A DNA stretch of 64,000 nucleotides from Carettochelys insculpta (Eukaryota > Chordata > Testudines > Carettochelyidae), in the NCBI RefSeq assembly GCF_033958435.1, contig NC_134146.1, positions 29,472,501 through 29,536,500 on the forward strand, written 5' to 3'. The notes under the pieces were generated by a model. The model did not search any database, was not told where the DNA came from, and saw only the letters and a program-made list of their open reading frames with translations. Of the stretch, positions 13,404 to 24,367 are shown piece by piece (position 1 is the stretch's first letter; every line of letters begins with the position of its first letter). Made by a program: the position numbers and the translations under genes.

Positions 13404-14269
13404 GTAAAGTCTTGAGATTGTGCTGCGCTCTCATTTCTTTCTCTTGGGGAAATTATAAGATGATGGCAAAGATACAGACCTGAAGGACACTGAGAATCCT
13501 TTCCTGGTGGTTCCTGTTAAAGAGATGCTTGTTAGAAGCCTAGCAACCTGAAGAGAAGACTCGAGGTAGCTCTAACTGGTGATAGCTCTTATTCTGAGAT
13601 GCTAATTTCTAAAGCCCATATGGTGCCTTTGTGTCTATGCTGGAGGGGAACCCACCTACGTAAATCTCATTTCTTCTCTGCTGAAGTGGATGCATCTGCC
13701 TCCATAGCACAATCTGCCTCTTTTGTGGCTCCAGGCCACTCCACAAGGTAGGTGATCAGTGCTAGGGTTGGGACAGGGACAACATGGGCTGAAAGAGGAG
13801 CAGATTGCCCAGGGTGCGCACTTTTCTCCCTCTGCTTCTGTGGAGAATGCACCAGCAGGACTATCTTTCTGGGGAGCTGTCAGAGGCAGTGCAGAAAAAG
13901 CACTGTGGCAGCATAACAAAGGGACACAAGGGGTGATCCTGCCCATCAGTGAAATGCAGGCGCCATTTAAGCCAAGGAGAAGCACTGGGATACCTCAATA
14001 AACTGGGAAGAGCAGGAGCCAGCATGAGGCAAGCAACTGCCATGAGAGGACAGTGTCAAGTACTCTAGGAGGCACCAAACAGCCTTTTAAAAAATATGAA
14101 ATAACCTTGTCCAAATCCTTTTAAGGAAAAGACTGTTATTCCCACTACGCCACTAACAACCATCATAGGAATAAGCACTGAACTTAGGCTTTCTGTTTGC
14201 AGACAGTCACACTTATGATGTACCAATGACACCGCTTCACTGTCATTTCCTTATCTGTTTGCTTTTTAG
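13404..14269. other. KCNAB1: KCNAB1 intron
   Basis: An 866 bp GT-AG intron with GTAAAG at the start and TGCTTTTTAG at the end. Open frames between 13656 and 14043 on both strands have no splice context and no recognisable domain. Nothing else seen. Confidence 0.85.
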
Positions 14270-14364
14270 GGGTTGGAGCAATGACATGGTCTCCACTTGC
14301 CTGCGGGATCATCTCAGGGAAATATGGAAATGGGGTTCCTGAAAGCTCCAGGGCTTCACTGAAG
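14270..14364 (+). CDS. KCNAB1: KCNAB1 exon, fourth from last
   Basis: A 95 bp exon with acceptor GCTTTTTAG and donor GAAG|GTATTT. It encodes [20 protein letters not shown] followed by [20 protein letters not shown] is the cofactor loop whose Trp-Ser-Pro-Leu-Ala-Cys residues line the NADPH pyrophosphate in Kv-beta structures; the Lys of SGKYG and the Arg of SSRASLK also contact NADPH. All are intact, so cofactor binding is predicted to be conserved. The YGNGVPESS stretch is characteristic of KCNAB1, against YDSGIPPYS in KCNAB2. Confidence 0.98.
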
Positions 14365-14657
14365 GTATTTCTCCCTAGCTCCAGGGGACCAGATGCATTA
14401 CCTTTCTGAGGGCTTGAAATGACAGATAAACTGATTCATTATAATACGGCTGCCTCTAGACCCAGCTCTGTGGATACGTCCGCTCAGTTTCTCTGGCAAC
14501 CCTAGTGCAGCAGAAATGGAAATCTTTGTTTTAAGAAAGTCTATTTTCCTGTCAGTTTAATCCACTATTGTGATGCTGTGGATTAGCTTTATGTGATGAC
14601 TCTGGGCCAGAATCTTGCTGGTGTGAATAGACCTAAATGCACTGACATCTACTAAGT

Positions 14658-14851
14658 AACAGAGGAAGCCGTGCTAGTCTATACACTATCAAAACAAAAA
14701 GCAGTCAAGTAGCACTTTAAAGACTAGCAAAATAGTTTATTAGGTGAGCTTTCGTGGGACAGACCCACTGAAGAAGTCTGTCCCACGAAAGCTCACCTGA
14801 TAAACTATTTTGCTAGTCTTTAAAGTGCTACTTGACTGCTTTTTGTTTTGA
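14658..14851. mobile_element. Foldback MITE with near-perfect 76 bp arms
   Basis: The left arm is 14689-14764 and the right arm 14776-14851, separated by 11 bases. Reverse-complementing the right arm gives the left arm with one difference in 76 (TTTATTAGG against TTTATCAGG). A further single-sided head, GAGGAAGCCGTGCTAG, lies at 14661-14676. The same family appears at 33883-34215, 46173-46302 and 57131-57260. The tiny divergence of the arms implies recent formation or gene conversion. Non-coding; a transcript would fold into a long double-stranded RNA. Confidence 0.85.
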
Positions 14852-16344
14852 CATCTCCTAAGGAGTGATTTGGTCTTCTTTCTGATGACAGGCTTTTCCA
14901 GCCTTTGAGAGCAGACCCTAAGAAAACCATCTTGGACATACAGCTATAAAATATGGGAGAGCCCAGTTCTGACAGTGCCTATGCCTCACCCTACCATTTT
15001 CCTGTTTGAAGGGGGTTGGCTGTGCAGGCTATGCCTATGTGGTCAGAACAGCTTATTCCTGGCTAGAACTCCAGATGAAGTAGAATGATGCTCTGCAGAT
15101 GTCTGCTCAAAGTGGGATTTATAGTGGTTTGCGCTCTCAAATGTATGTTTAGTCAAGACAGAGAACTGAAGATGTTAGTTCAGAAGTTTATATCATTAAT
15201 GTTACCCAGCGTTTGTAGAACATCAGGCTATAATTACAGGCTGGAGAACAGCAGGATTTTGTCCTCTATATGACCATATAATTCCTCTGCACAACACCCC
15301 TTTTCTCAGGCTTTGCATGAAGACTGAGAATAGGCCCGTAGAAGTTAAAGATGTAAGAGACCCACCAGGCTGTATAGTTCATCCCCTCTGCAAGATGAGA
15401 AAAGCAGTCTGTCAGGCTGTCTGAGGAGGCTCACGAGCATGAATGCCTACCTCAGAAATGAGACAGACATCCTGAACTGGTCGCTTGTTCTGTAATTAGC
15501 TTTCACCAAGCGAGTGACAAATATGAACTCCCCTGGATCACTATACCAGTTGGACCAGTCCCTAGGGGACCACAGATTGGGGTGACCACTCTGGGTCCTG
15601 CATTGTGCGGACCCCGGGAACCAGTGAAATTGGCTTCTGCAGTCAGCCTAAGAAGTGACAGGCCGGTCCCAGATGTGATGCATTTGTCACTTCTGCTCTG
15701 GGCCCTGTACCTCCCTCTCCCAGGGACTGCCAGTCTCACTAGGGAACTGCAGTCACCTTAGACTCCCCAGTTTATCTTGCCACACAGACAAACTGGACTT
15801 TGTGATAAAATGGTTATTTTTACTGAAAATCACACCACATTTAGGTTGCTTCCATTCTCAAGAGACCTGTCATTTACTGCACATCAGTTGATATCTTAGC
15901 TCTCACACCAAACCGTGTAGTAAATAAACTAAAGGTTTATTAGCTAACAAAAATAAATAAAAATTAAGATGTTAAAACAGATAAAATATAAGCACAAGTG
16001 AGTCACAGTTTGTCATTCCAAAGAGTGGCAGGGAATACTGAATGCTGGCAAATAATGGCATAAATGCACAGGGAACTCCAGCCTTACTACTGCTCAGAGT
16101 GGATGGCTAAGCCTTGTGCTTTTTTGCATTAATGCATAACCTTCACTTGCACTATGCTGGAGTGTAACATCTTGCACACCTAGCTGTACACTGAACAAGG
16201 GAGCAAAGACCAAGACATTAAGCCTCCTCCCACATTCCCTCTGAAGATGATAAATACTGCAGGTCAGATTTATCCCTAACTTATCTTCAGCTAATTCAAT
16301 AATGTTGCACCAGAGGTTGATCTGGCCCACTATCAACGTTTGGT

Positions 16345-16450
16345 ATGAGGACTGTGAGGCAGAAAGAGGGTAGTGACTTGCGCAGGCTCATACAGTGAGT
16401 CTGATATGCCAGAGATAAACCTCAAGATCCTGGATTTCTGCCCTGTGTTT
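16345..16450 (-). repeat. MIR fragment, reverse orientation
   Basis: Phrases AGTGACTTGCGCAGGCTCAT, ACAGTGAGTCTGATATGCCA and GATCCTGGATTTCTGCCC match the reverse complement of the MIR core (order: summary of fluid, control-region-like block, then tail). Strongly diverged and truncated. Confidence 0.6.
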
Positions 16451-16774
16451 TTACCTCAAGCTTCTTCTTCCTTTTGTCTGACTGTTAGAGCATCCCAGCA
16501 CCCTAGCCCAGTCATTCTTGTGAAACTTTTCTAGTTTCTTTCAGTACCTGGAAAAAGTCTTTTATGAAATGTACTTGACGTTTATTGCAGTCCCGAGGCT
16601 GACAAGACACCTTCTGTAAATTGTAAATGTTGCCTGTCACTCAGCAGCGGAAAGGCAACTACTCATAAAACAGATTCGTTTAGCACTACTCAGTGCTACT
16701 AGCAGAATTTTAAGATGACCAAAAAAACCTCCTCTTGAATTCCTTAGAAATCCCAGGTGCTGCATTGTCTAGAG

Positions 16775-16906
16775 CAGTGGTTTTTTGCCTGTGGTTGATG
16801 GACAGCTGGGGGGTATGCCCACTATGACTAAGATTTCTAAAGGCATCTGCATCTCCATTCAAAAAAATTTAGGGGTCCATAAATGGGGAAAGGGTGAAAA
16901 CCACTG
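16775..16906. mobile_element. Small hAT-type MITE
   Basis: A 132 bp element with ends CAGTGGTTTT and AAAACCACTG. The flanking 8-mers GTCTAGAG (16767-16774) and CTCAAGAG (16907-16914) agree at 6 of 8 positions, as an aged hAT target-site duplication would. No coding capacity. Confidence 0.7.
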
Positions 16907-18021
16907 CTCAAGAGTTGCTACCAGAGCTATATCAATCAGCACTCTGTGCCAAAGGTCTTGTAGGGCCAAACTAAGTGTAACAGCTCTGTTCAGAATGAGG
17001 CTTTTGGTAATCTGAAGAGTAATAAATAATAGTGGTAAAGATGCCATCCCACCAGTCTATATTACACCAGCATTTCATACAAACTTGGGGTGGGGGCTTG
17101 GATAGGGTGGGAATATATGGACTTTATTCAGGGAATTTGCAAGGTACTTCAGGATGCATTTAAAACACAGGAAACAGCAGTAAAGGAATCATGTTTTAAA
17201 TAGGAATAGATTCCCCTCCTGCAGAACTGTATTTAAATAGTAGTTTTGGAAGCAAATTCTAAATACATAGAAATAGTAGCAACTGGGCATTTTGACCATC
17301 TTTAGCTATTATTATGCTGACAGAATATCTTGAAAATCACCTTGTACTGGTAATAAAAATGATTCATAGCTCTGATTTGTTATGTATGAGTTAAGTGGAG
17401 TGCTGTTTCTGCCTTCATTAGTTTTCTTTCAGTACATCCTAATTTTATATTTCCTTAACCCTTCTTTAAATCCTCATCTTTCCATGCCCCCTAATAATTA
17501 AATTCAAGGTGCAAGGCTAGATAAGACTACATTTAGAGGACCATCATTAAAGGATATCAAAATTATTTGAAGAATGATGATGTAGTCTTTTCAATTTTAA
17601 AATGATGGAACATCACATGACACTAAACTCAGATAGAATTCAATCATTCGTTAAAGATATGTAATTATCCAAGTGAGTTATTTAATCTCTTTAAGTACTG
17701 TGTTAGCACCGTTGTTGGAGTCTAATACCATGGATTGTTCGTAATGCAGCACCTGACTTTACAACACTATACTCCTGTATTCTTTAACATTACAGTATAC
17801 ACTGGCTAGGAGCACATGCTGCCTAGGCTGTAAAGTGAAGCAGGGAGAGGAGGAATAATTCTGGGTGATACCCCACACTGCGTTTGTGGATTCTAGTGGG
17901 AGCCTTTTCTGGCAAAACGAGGGTCTCTAACTAGGAAATTGAGGGGAGAAGGGAGTGAAAACTGAGGTAATGGGAGTGTAAAAAAGAGTTTAGTTAAGAG
18001 TTCACTGTTTGAATCTTGGTA

Positions 18022-18321
18022 TGGGTTGAACCTCTCTAATCCGGCACTCTTGGGACCTGACCAGTGCTGGACGAGAGGGTTTGCCAGACCATGGGAGCCT
18101 TACCAACACTTCCCCTGCTTACTGGGCTCCTAAAAGACATTTAGAGGTAAGTTACAGCTAAATAACAGCACAAAACACTGAGAGCCAGGACTGGTAGCTG
18201 TAAATACGGGACAACGGGAAACTTGGCCAAACCCATGATAAGGTCATCCAGCTAACTAAAATCATGCCGCATTATGGATGTTGCCAGCTATGAGAGTTCT
18301 GGCTTAGAGGGGTTCAGCCTG
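18022..18321. mobile_element. TA-flanked MITE, copy 2 (Tigger/mariner-like)
   Basis: Same family as the element at 8-334. The ends are inverted: the left reads GGTTGAACCTCTCTAATCC and the right, reverse-complemented, reads GGCTGAACCCCTCTAAGCC. It is flanked by TA at 18020-18021 and TA at 18322-18323, as expected for the Tc1/mariner superfamily. 300 bp, non-coding. Confidence 0.75.
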
Positions 18322-19034
18322 TATTAACTCACTTACCCAACCATGACAGTGAGCATCAAATGCATTTCACTGGTCTTTAGTTGCTTGTCATGCTGCTGTC
18401 CTACCCTTAAGCACCAACAATTCAAATCTGAAATTACACGCAGACCACATATGCACCAACTTGTTTTATCCATGAAGATGGTGATATGTAACTTGCTGCA
18501 TGCTGGACCTGCTCTGAGGCTGAGTGCATAAGGAAACAGCAGAAAAAGGTCTTTAGTCCTGATCCGTAACATGAAGATCAATAGTACTTTGTTACGATAC
18601 AAATGGTATCAATCTGATGTGCCAGAATCTAATGCATCCAGAACTGCTTTCATTGTTGTGGCTCACGTCATTGTAAAACTATTGACATATAGCCCCCAAC
18701 AAGCAGCAACACTTTCCCTGGTTATTGTTGATGCTTACTTAGTACTTGCTGTTATCTGTGATGTACTATTTTTATCATGGCTGACAGTTTGAAACATGGC
18801 AGTGCATTAACACATCAGCGTTTTAACAACATTTTTAAAGACTCAAGTTGTTTGACTAAAAATGTCCATTGTATCATCTCATTGGTGAAAAATCAATTTT
18901 CTGCAGTAAATGTAAAAGGATGAAGGATGTCTCCCTCCATTAGTTCTTCTCAACTATTTGAGGCTGAAAAATAATACAGTAGCGTTAAGATGAGTATCTG
19001 AAAGCATTTCATGCATACACTCCTTTATAGAAGC

Positions 19035-19200
19035 TAGTATATGAGCCAGTGGAGTCAGCAGACCTAGGTTGTGTTCCTGGCTCTGCCACTGAATTGCCGT
19101 GTGATTGCCTGGCTCTGCCACTGAATTGCCGTTCCACCATCAAAACATGAGGATAATGTTTGTCCACCATTATAAAGCCTTAAGAGATCTAAGGATGAGA
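19035..19200 (+). repeat. MIR SINE with internal 25 bp duplication
   Basis: The phrases GGAGTCAGCAGACCTAGGTT, CCTGGCTCTGCCACTGAATT and AACATGAGGATAATG match the MIR core. The 25-mer starting CCTGGCTCTGCCACTGAATT occurs perfectly twice, at 19076-19100 and 19108-19132. Immediately downstream (19245-19300) CCCTCACAACAACCCTG resembles the tail of a second MIR in reverse orientation. Confidence 0.65.
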
Positions 19201-20369
19201 AGCCGTATAACAGTTCCAACGATCTCAAAATGCTTTAAAAATATTAATTTGTTAATCCCTCACAACAACCCTGAAAAATGATCCCCATTTTCTTCTTACC
19301 AATTGATTACATACAGATAAAAAGCTTGATGCTGCACAAAACACAAAGGAAGCCACTGACTTTGCCCCTGAAACCCTTAAATCTTAATAGACAAACAACA
19401 GACTTTGGTTGGACAGGTAAAAAGTGAAACACAAAAACCTGACTTGATTTGTAGATTAATTAGCAACAGGATTCAGCTCCTATCAGTCAGTCTTGTGTTT
19501 CAACCAGTATCTTGTTCTCACTCATTTCTTACAGCCTTTATACTCCTTTTTAATTGCAGATGCTTTACATATTAAACAGATTGCAACCTATCTGCTTAAA
19601 GAAAAGAATTCACCTATTTCGTATGTGGTATGAATGTAGAACAAGATTAGGAATATCAAAATATTTTGATTACAAAGAATCTATTTCCTCAGTGAAACTG
19701 ACAAATCAAAGTATAAAGATATCTGTTGTATGTTGGGAGTGTTCAGATGTGGATCCAAATTAGGTTCATATTAAAGTTCAGAACTGAGGGGGATGGGTCT
19801 GGTTTGCATTAGAGGTAACTGAAATCTCAAATTGTTCCAATGAATTTTTATAATGATGAAAGTTCATAAAATCAACTGTTCTTCCAAACTCTTAACACTT
19901 TGAGACAAAAATCTAATGAGAGGGGGCTGAGATTTTGCTTGCATCCTCCTCAAATAGGAAAACAGAACCATTCTAGGTTTGGATCCCATCAGGAACCAAA
20001 CGTGAATGGGGTGATTTCACATTCCATGATCCATATCAAAGGTTTTAGTTTTAGCCTATCTGTCATATTAACCAAAGTATCAGTGTGGAATTTACAACAT
20101 GATCTGTTTTCCTCATCATTATTTTCATGCAGAAGTAGTTATCACTTTCTCCTGAGTGGGTTCAGATTAAAAAAATAAAAACAAAGTTGCTAGTAACAAC
20201 TCTGAATTTACAATTGGACTTGTAATCCCTGTTTGTAGTGTTGTTGTAGGGACATAACTAAGAGCTCTGTGATGAAGAGTTTGTCTCTCTCACCAACAGA
20301 AGCTGGTCCACTTACCTTGTCTTTGTAATCAATTTCAGTTTTAATCTTCCAATACATTTTGATTCCCAG

Positions 20370-20490
20370 TGCTACCAATGGCTCAAGGAAAAAATTACAA
20401 GTGAAGAAGGAAGAAAACAGCAAATAAAGCTGAAAGACCTTTTCCCAATTGCAGATCGCCTTGGATGCACGCTACCTCAGCTAGCAGTTG
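20370..20490 (+). CDS. KCNAB1: KCNAB1 exon, third from last
   Basis: A 121 bp exon with acceptor TGATTCCCAG and donor GTTG|GTAAGA. It encodes [20 protein letters not shown] followed by [20 protein letters not shown]. The [17 protein letters not shown] pattern is the KCNAB1 form. Phe in KDLFPIAD and Asp in IADRLG differ from the usual Ser and Glu as I recall them, which would be lineage substitutions outside the cofactor site. The exon starts in phase 0 and leaves one base of the next Ala codon. Confidence 0.97.
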
Positions 20491-21009
20491 GTAAGAAATA
20501 CTCAAAAAAAAAAAAAAAAAAAGTGGCTTTCTCTCTCTTGCTTGATACATGACTTGGTTCACATCATAATAGTGAAGATCACTCTAGCACTAGCATATGG
20601 TAACTCTCATATACCAAATGTTGTACTTTGCTGATGTTTGCCAGATCACTGCAAACTAAGTGTTGCACAAACTCATGGAGTCATGGGTACTCCATTAATA
20701 GGCACTCATTCCATGTAAGTCTCTGAGGAAGGAGTGACTTAAAAGCTTTAATAGCCAGAACATTAGTGCTATCCCTGGGGCCTGCTACATTTCACATGGC
20801 AAGTTCACAGCGACAGCTAGCAAAGATAGCTTTCTGCTTCAGAAAGATGTGCTTTAAATCAAGGGATCACTCAAAGATTAAATCAATTGATTGTTTAGGT
20901 AACTGAAGCTGTAAATCAGGATACCAGGGTGAATGATGATTGATGATTTGCAAATTGTCTGCAACTATAAATTGTCAGACATGTAGATGAACTTAATTTG
21001 CATAGCTAT

Positions 21010-22587
21010 GCCAATCTAATAGAATTCCTTAAGGGGGTCAACAAGCATGTGGACAAGAGTGTGTGGACAAGATGTAGTGTATTTAGATTTCCGGAAAGAC
21101 TTTGGCAAGGATGCTCAGCAAAGGCTCTTGAGCACAGTAAACAGCCCTGGGTCAAGAGGATAGGTCTTCTCACGGATTGGCAACTGATTAAAGCAGGAAA
21201 CAAAGGGTAGGAATAAATGACCAGTCTTCAGAATGGAGAGAGGGAACTAGTGGTACACTCTAGGGGTCCATTCACCAATCCTATTCAACATATTCATAAA
21301 GGATCTGGAGAAAGGGTAAACAGTGAGGCGGCAACATATGCAAACACTACAAAATTGCTCAGGATAGTTGAGTACAAAGCAGACTGTGAAGAGCTTCAAA
21401 AGGATCTCACAAAACTACATGACCTGGCAACAAAATGGTAGATCAGTTTTAATGTGGATAAATGCAAAGTAATGCATACCGAAAAACATTATCCCAACTA
21501 CACATATAAAATGAGGGGAATTAAATTAGCTGTTACCATTCGAGAGAGAGCTCTTGGAGTTATTATGGATAGCTCCCTGAAAACAGCCACTCAAATTGGG
21601 TGTGTCTACACTAGGAACTAACTTCAAAGTTAGGCACTACTTCAAAGTAGCCAGCAGAGAATCTACACACGTTTTCCCTTAATTTGAAGTTAACTTCAAA
21701 GTAAGGGAGCTCACCTTTGCAGTCTTTACTCCATTCCTGGGAATGGAGTAGTGCTCTACTTCAAAGTTTAGGGTGTGTGTAGATGCTCAACTTCAAAGTT
21801 ATTTTTGTAGTGTAGACACAGCCAATGTGATATGGCAATCAAAAAAGCAAACAATGTTAGGAATCATTAAAAAATGGATAGGGAATAAGACAGAATATCT
21901 TATTGCCTATATATAAACCCATGGTACACCCACATCCTGAATAATGCATGCAGATGTGGTTGCCTTTTCTCAAAAAGATGGCAATGGAAAAAGTTCAGAA
22001 AAGGGCAACAACAATGATTAAGGGCATAGAACAACTGCCATATGAGGAGAGATTAATAAGACTGGGACTTTTCAGTTTGGAAAAAGAGATGACCAAGGGG
22101 GGCGTGGAATATGATAGAGGTCTATGAAATTGTGACAGGTGTAGAAAAAGTGAATAAGAAGTTATTTACTCCTTCACATAACATAAGAACTAGGGGCCAC
22201 CAAATGAAATAACTAGGTGGCATGTTTAAAACAAGAAAAAGGAAGAACTTCACCTTATGCAGTCAACTTGTGGAACTCCTTGCTAGAGGATATTCTAAAG
22301 TCCAAGACCACAATACAGTTCAAAAAGAGCTAGAAAAATGTATGGAGGATAAGTCCCTCCTCAATGGCTATTAGCCAGGATGGACAGGGATGCAAAACCA
22401 TTATCTGAGGTGTCCTTAGCCTCACTTGGTTGGAATCTGGGAATGGGCAACAGGGGATTCATCACTTGATGATTACCTATTCTGTTCGCTCCCTCTGGAG
22501 CACCTGGCATTGGCAACTGTTGGGAGTCTGGACTAGAAGGACCTTTGGACTGACTCAGCATGGCCATTCTTATGTTTGTGTGAGATG
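21010..22587 (+). mobile_element. CR1 LINE, 3' part, broken
   Basis: A 5'-truncated chicken-repeat-1 LINE. The decayed C-terminal part of the reverse transcriptase frame is legible in pieces: DVVYLDF-like sequence at about 21075, LQKDLTKLHDLATKW ending at 21438, and the downstream VQKRATTMIKGIEQLPYEE-like segment at about 21990-22040. It is followed by the typical 3' UTR (TGGAACTCCTTGC at 22271; CATGGCCATTCTTATGTTT at 22559-22577). Several stops and frameshifts make it dead. A MITE splits it at 21593-21828. Confidence 0.9.
21593..21828. mobile_element. TGTGTCTACACTA-TIR MITE inserted in CR1
   Basis: The ends are GGGTGTGTCTACACTA and TAGTGTAGACACAGCC, inverted with one difference. Internal repeats of AACTTCAAAGTTA and TACTTCAAAGTA, and the palindrome TCCATTCCTGGGAATGGA near 21730-21747, recur in related fragments at 53037-53200 and 53275-53370. 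It interrupts CR1 sequence that continues normally on the right (GGCAATCAAAAAAGCAAACA). Non-coding. Confidence 0.8.
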
Positions 22588-23583
22588 TAATGCTACTTTA
22601 TAAGGAGGCACGTACTGCAGGAACGCAATGAGTAAATGAAAAGGAAGAAATGCTTTAGAATAACATAAAATGCCAGTTTAAGCTACTATTCTGTATTCTT
22701 GACTCATCAGGCTCTGGCAAAGACAGCATCAATTTTCTTATAGAAAAGCATTAAAGTGAGCTAGCAATTACTATGAAATAATCACAAGTGCTTTGTTTCT
22801 TGCAGCATCCCAGAAATGTGGTACTTCTGTAAAATCCACAGATCTGATTGACTCACGCTTCTTAAATGCAGTTAACACAGCACAGACACACATTTTTTTT
22901 ACCAAAAGAAGTCATTAATCATTTCTAAGTGTGCTGTCTTCTCCATCCTTTTCTTCAGTCATTACTAATCCTTCAGTTTACAAAGCCTATGTAACCACTC
23001 CTATTCCCTAGCACAAACACAACTACTCCATTTTATTAGCAGCTCAAGTGGTCATGTTCATTAAGAACACTTTTTTTTTTTTCCATCCAGGCCATCCCAT
23101 CTCAAAAAAAAACCTTGGGTTGGATGAATATGAATTGAGACATGGAAAGACTTCTACATTTTAAATAGCTTGGGACCGTTTAGCTGAGAGGCACAATAAA
23201 GGGAAAAATTTACACAATCCACCGTTAGCCTGAGGAACTCATTGCGACAAAGTGTCAAGTGTTTATTAACATTTTTAAATTATTTGATTTTTAAGTGGAT
23301 AATGAGAATATTGTTATATTGGGGGGCGGGAGTTTTTTTTAATTAAATAAGGCAAACAGCCATATAGTGCTTCAGAATATCAAACCCCAAGTGACAGGGA
23401 TTAGGAAGAAACTAGCTGTATGGATAGGTCATTAAGTAGTTTATTTCCTGAGGGGTTTTTTGCACGCACGCTTCTGAAGCATCTGTTATTGACCGCTGTC
23501 ACATAAATGATTCTGGACGAGGCTGAGCTAGATGTTCTATGACAATCCCTATATTTGTAACAGCCATGTGCTTTTATTCCTAG

Positions 23584-23672
23584 CTTGGTGCCTGCGAAAT
23601 GAAGGTGTGAGTTCTGTTCTTCTTGGTTCTTCTAATCCTGAGCAACTCATAGAAAATCTTGGAGCCATCCAG
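23584..23672 (+). CDS. KCNAB1: KCNAB1 exon, penultimate, with a GC donor
   Basis: An 89 bp exon with acceptor TTTATTCCTAG. It encodes [20 protein letters not shown] followed by LIENLGAIQ. The GSS, Gln and Glu-Asn residues of this segment bind the adenine and 2'-phosphate of NADPH in Kv-beta structures. The donor is CAG|GCAAGT instead of GT. No GT donor at the right phase exists nearby, reading through meets TGA within five codons, and the next exon (VLPKMTS) joins exactly at this point. Confidence 0.96.
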
Positions 23673-24277
23673 GCAAGTAGTATATGAATAAATCCTACCA
23701 GTACGAAGAGCGTTTGTTTACTTGTATTTAAAGTTATTTCAGGGTAGCACTGTACATACCTGGCCTGTAGTGTGCTTAATAGTCTGAGTTTAAAAGTTCG
23801 ATACATTTTAGTTTCAGTTCAACTGATACTTTAATCAAAGAAACAAATATACTCTACTTCACTGCAGCCCACAAACATTGTTTTCCAATCTCCAATAGTT
23901 TTCTGCAGGAGAATTCAAAAAACCAAGGTCTGTACTGACATTAAATGTCCCATAGCATTTTTCATGAAGGACTTGAAATCCTTGACCACAACTTTTCCTC
24001 CCAGTGCTGTTCAAATTTTTTTTTTTTTTGGTTGTGTGTATGGAGTTTATGAAATGCCCCGAGACCCTTAAAAATTACAGCAGATCATCTAGTCCTAGTA
24101 TACAATCTTTACAATTTGGGAGGGAATGAAGACCCCTCATAAGTGTGAAATATTTACCAGATAGACAACTTACATTATTTTATATGATTGGTTTAATTTT
24201 GGAAAACCTGTTTAATCGAGAAGAACCTTTAAGCAAACTTGGTAACACATGGGCTTTTTTTTTACTTTCATCCTTAG

Positions 24278-24367
24278 GTTCTTCCAAAGATGACATCACA
24301 CATTGTAAGTGAAATAGACAATATTCTAGGGAATAAACCCTACAGCAAGAAGGACTACAGATCATAG
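24278..24367 (+). CDS. KCNAB1: KCNAB1 last coding exon and stop
   Basis: Acceptor TTTCATCCTTAG, then VLPKMTSHIVSEIDNILGNK followed by PYSKKDYRS and a TAG stop at 24365-24367. The C-terminal NKPYSKKDYRS is the invariant end of Kv-beta proteins. 29 codons plus stop in phase 0 complete the open reading frame across all six exons seen here. Confidence 0.98.
   Translation, partial: VLPKMTSHIVSEIDNILGNKPYSKKDYRS

Larger units (their letters stand above)
14365..20369. other. KCNAB1: KCNAB1 intron with MITE hairpin, MIRs and small hAT
   Basis: A 6,005 bp GT-AG intron. It holds the hairpin at 14658-14851, a MIR fragment at about 16345-16450, a small hAT at 16775-16906, the TA-flanked MITE at 18022-18321 and a MIR at 19035-19200. 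The remainder has no recognised feature. Confidence 0.85.
20491..23583. other. KCNAB1: KCNAB1 intron, largely CR1
   Basis: A 3,093 bp GT-AG intron. A 20-base A run lies at about 20504-20522. The middle is occupied by a CR1 LINE (21010-22587) with a MITE inside it. No gene is seen in the remaining sequence. Confidence 0.85.

Noticed and set aside
13656..14043. Overlapping frames on both strands between two KCNAB1 exons
   Set aside because: They sit in a well-defined intron, have no splice signals and no recognisable protein family.
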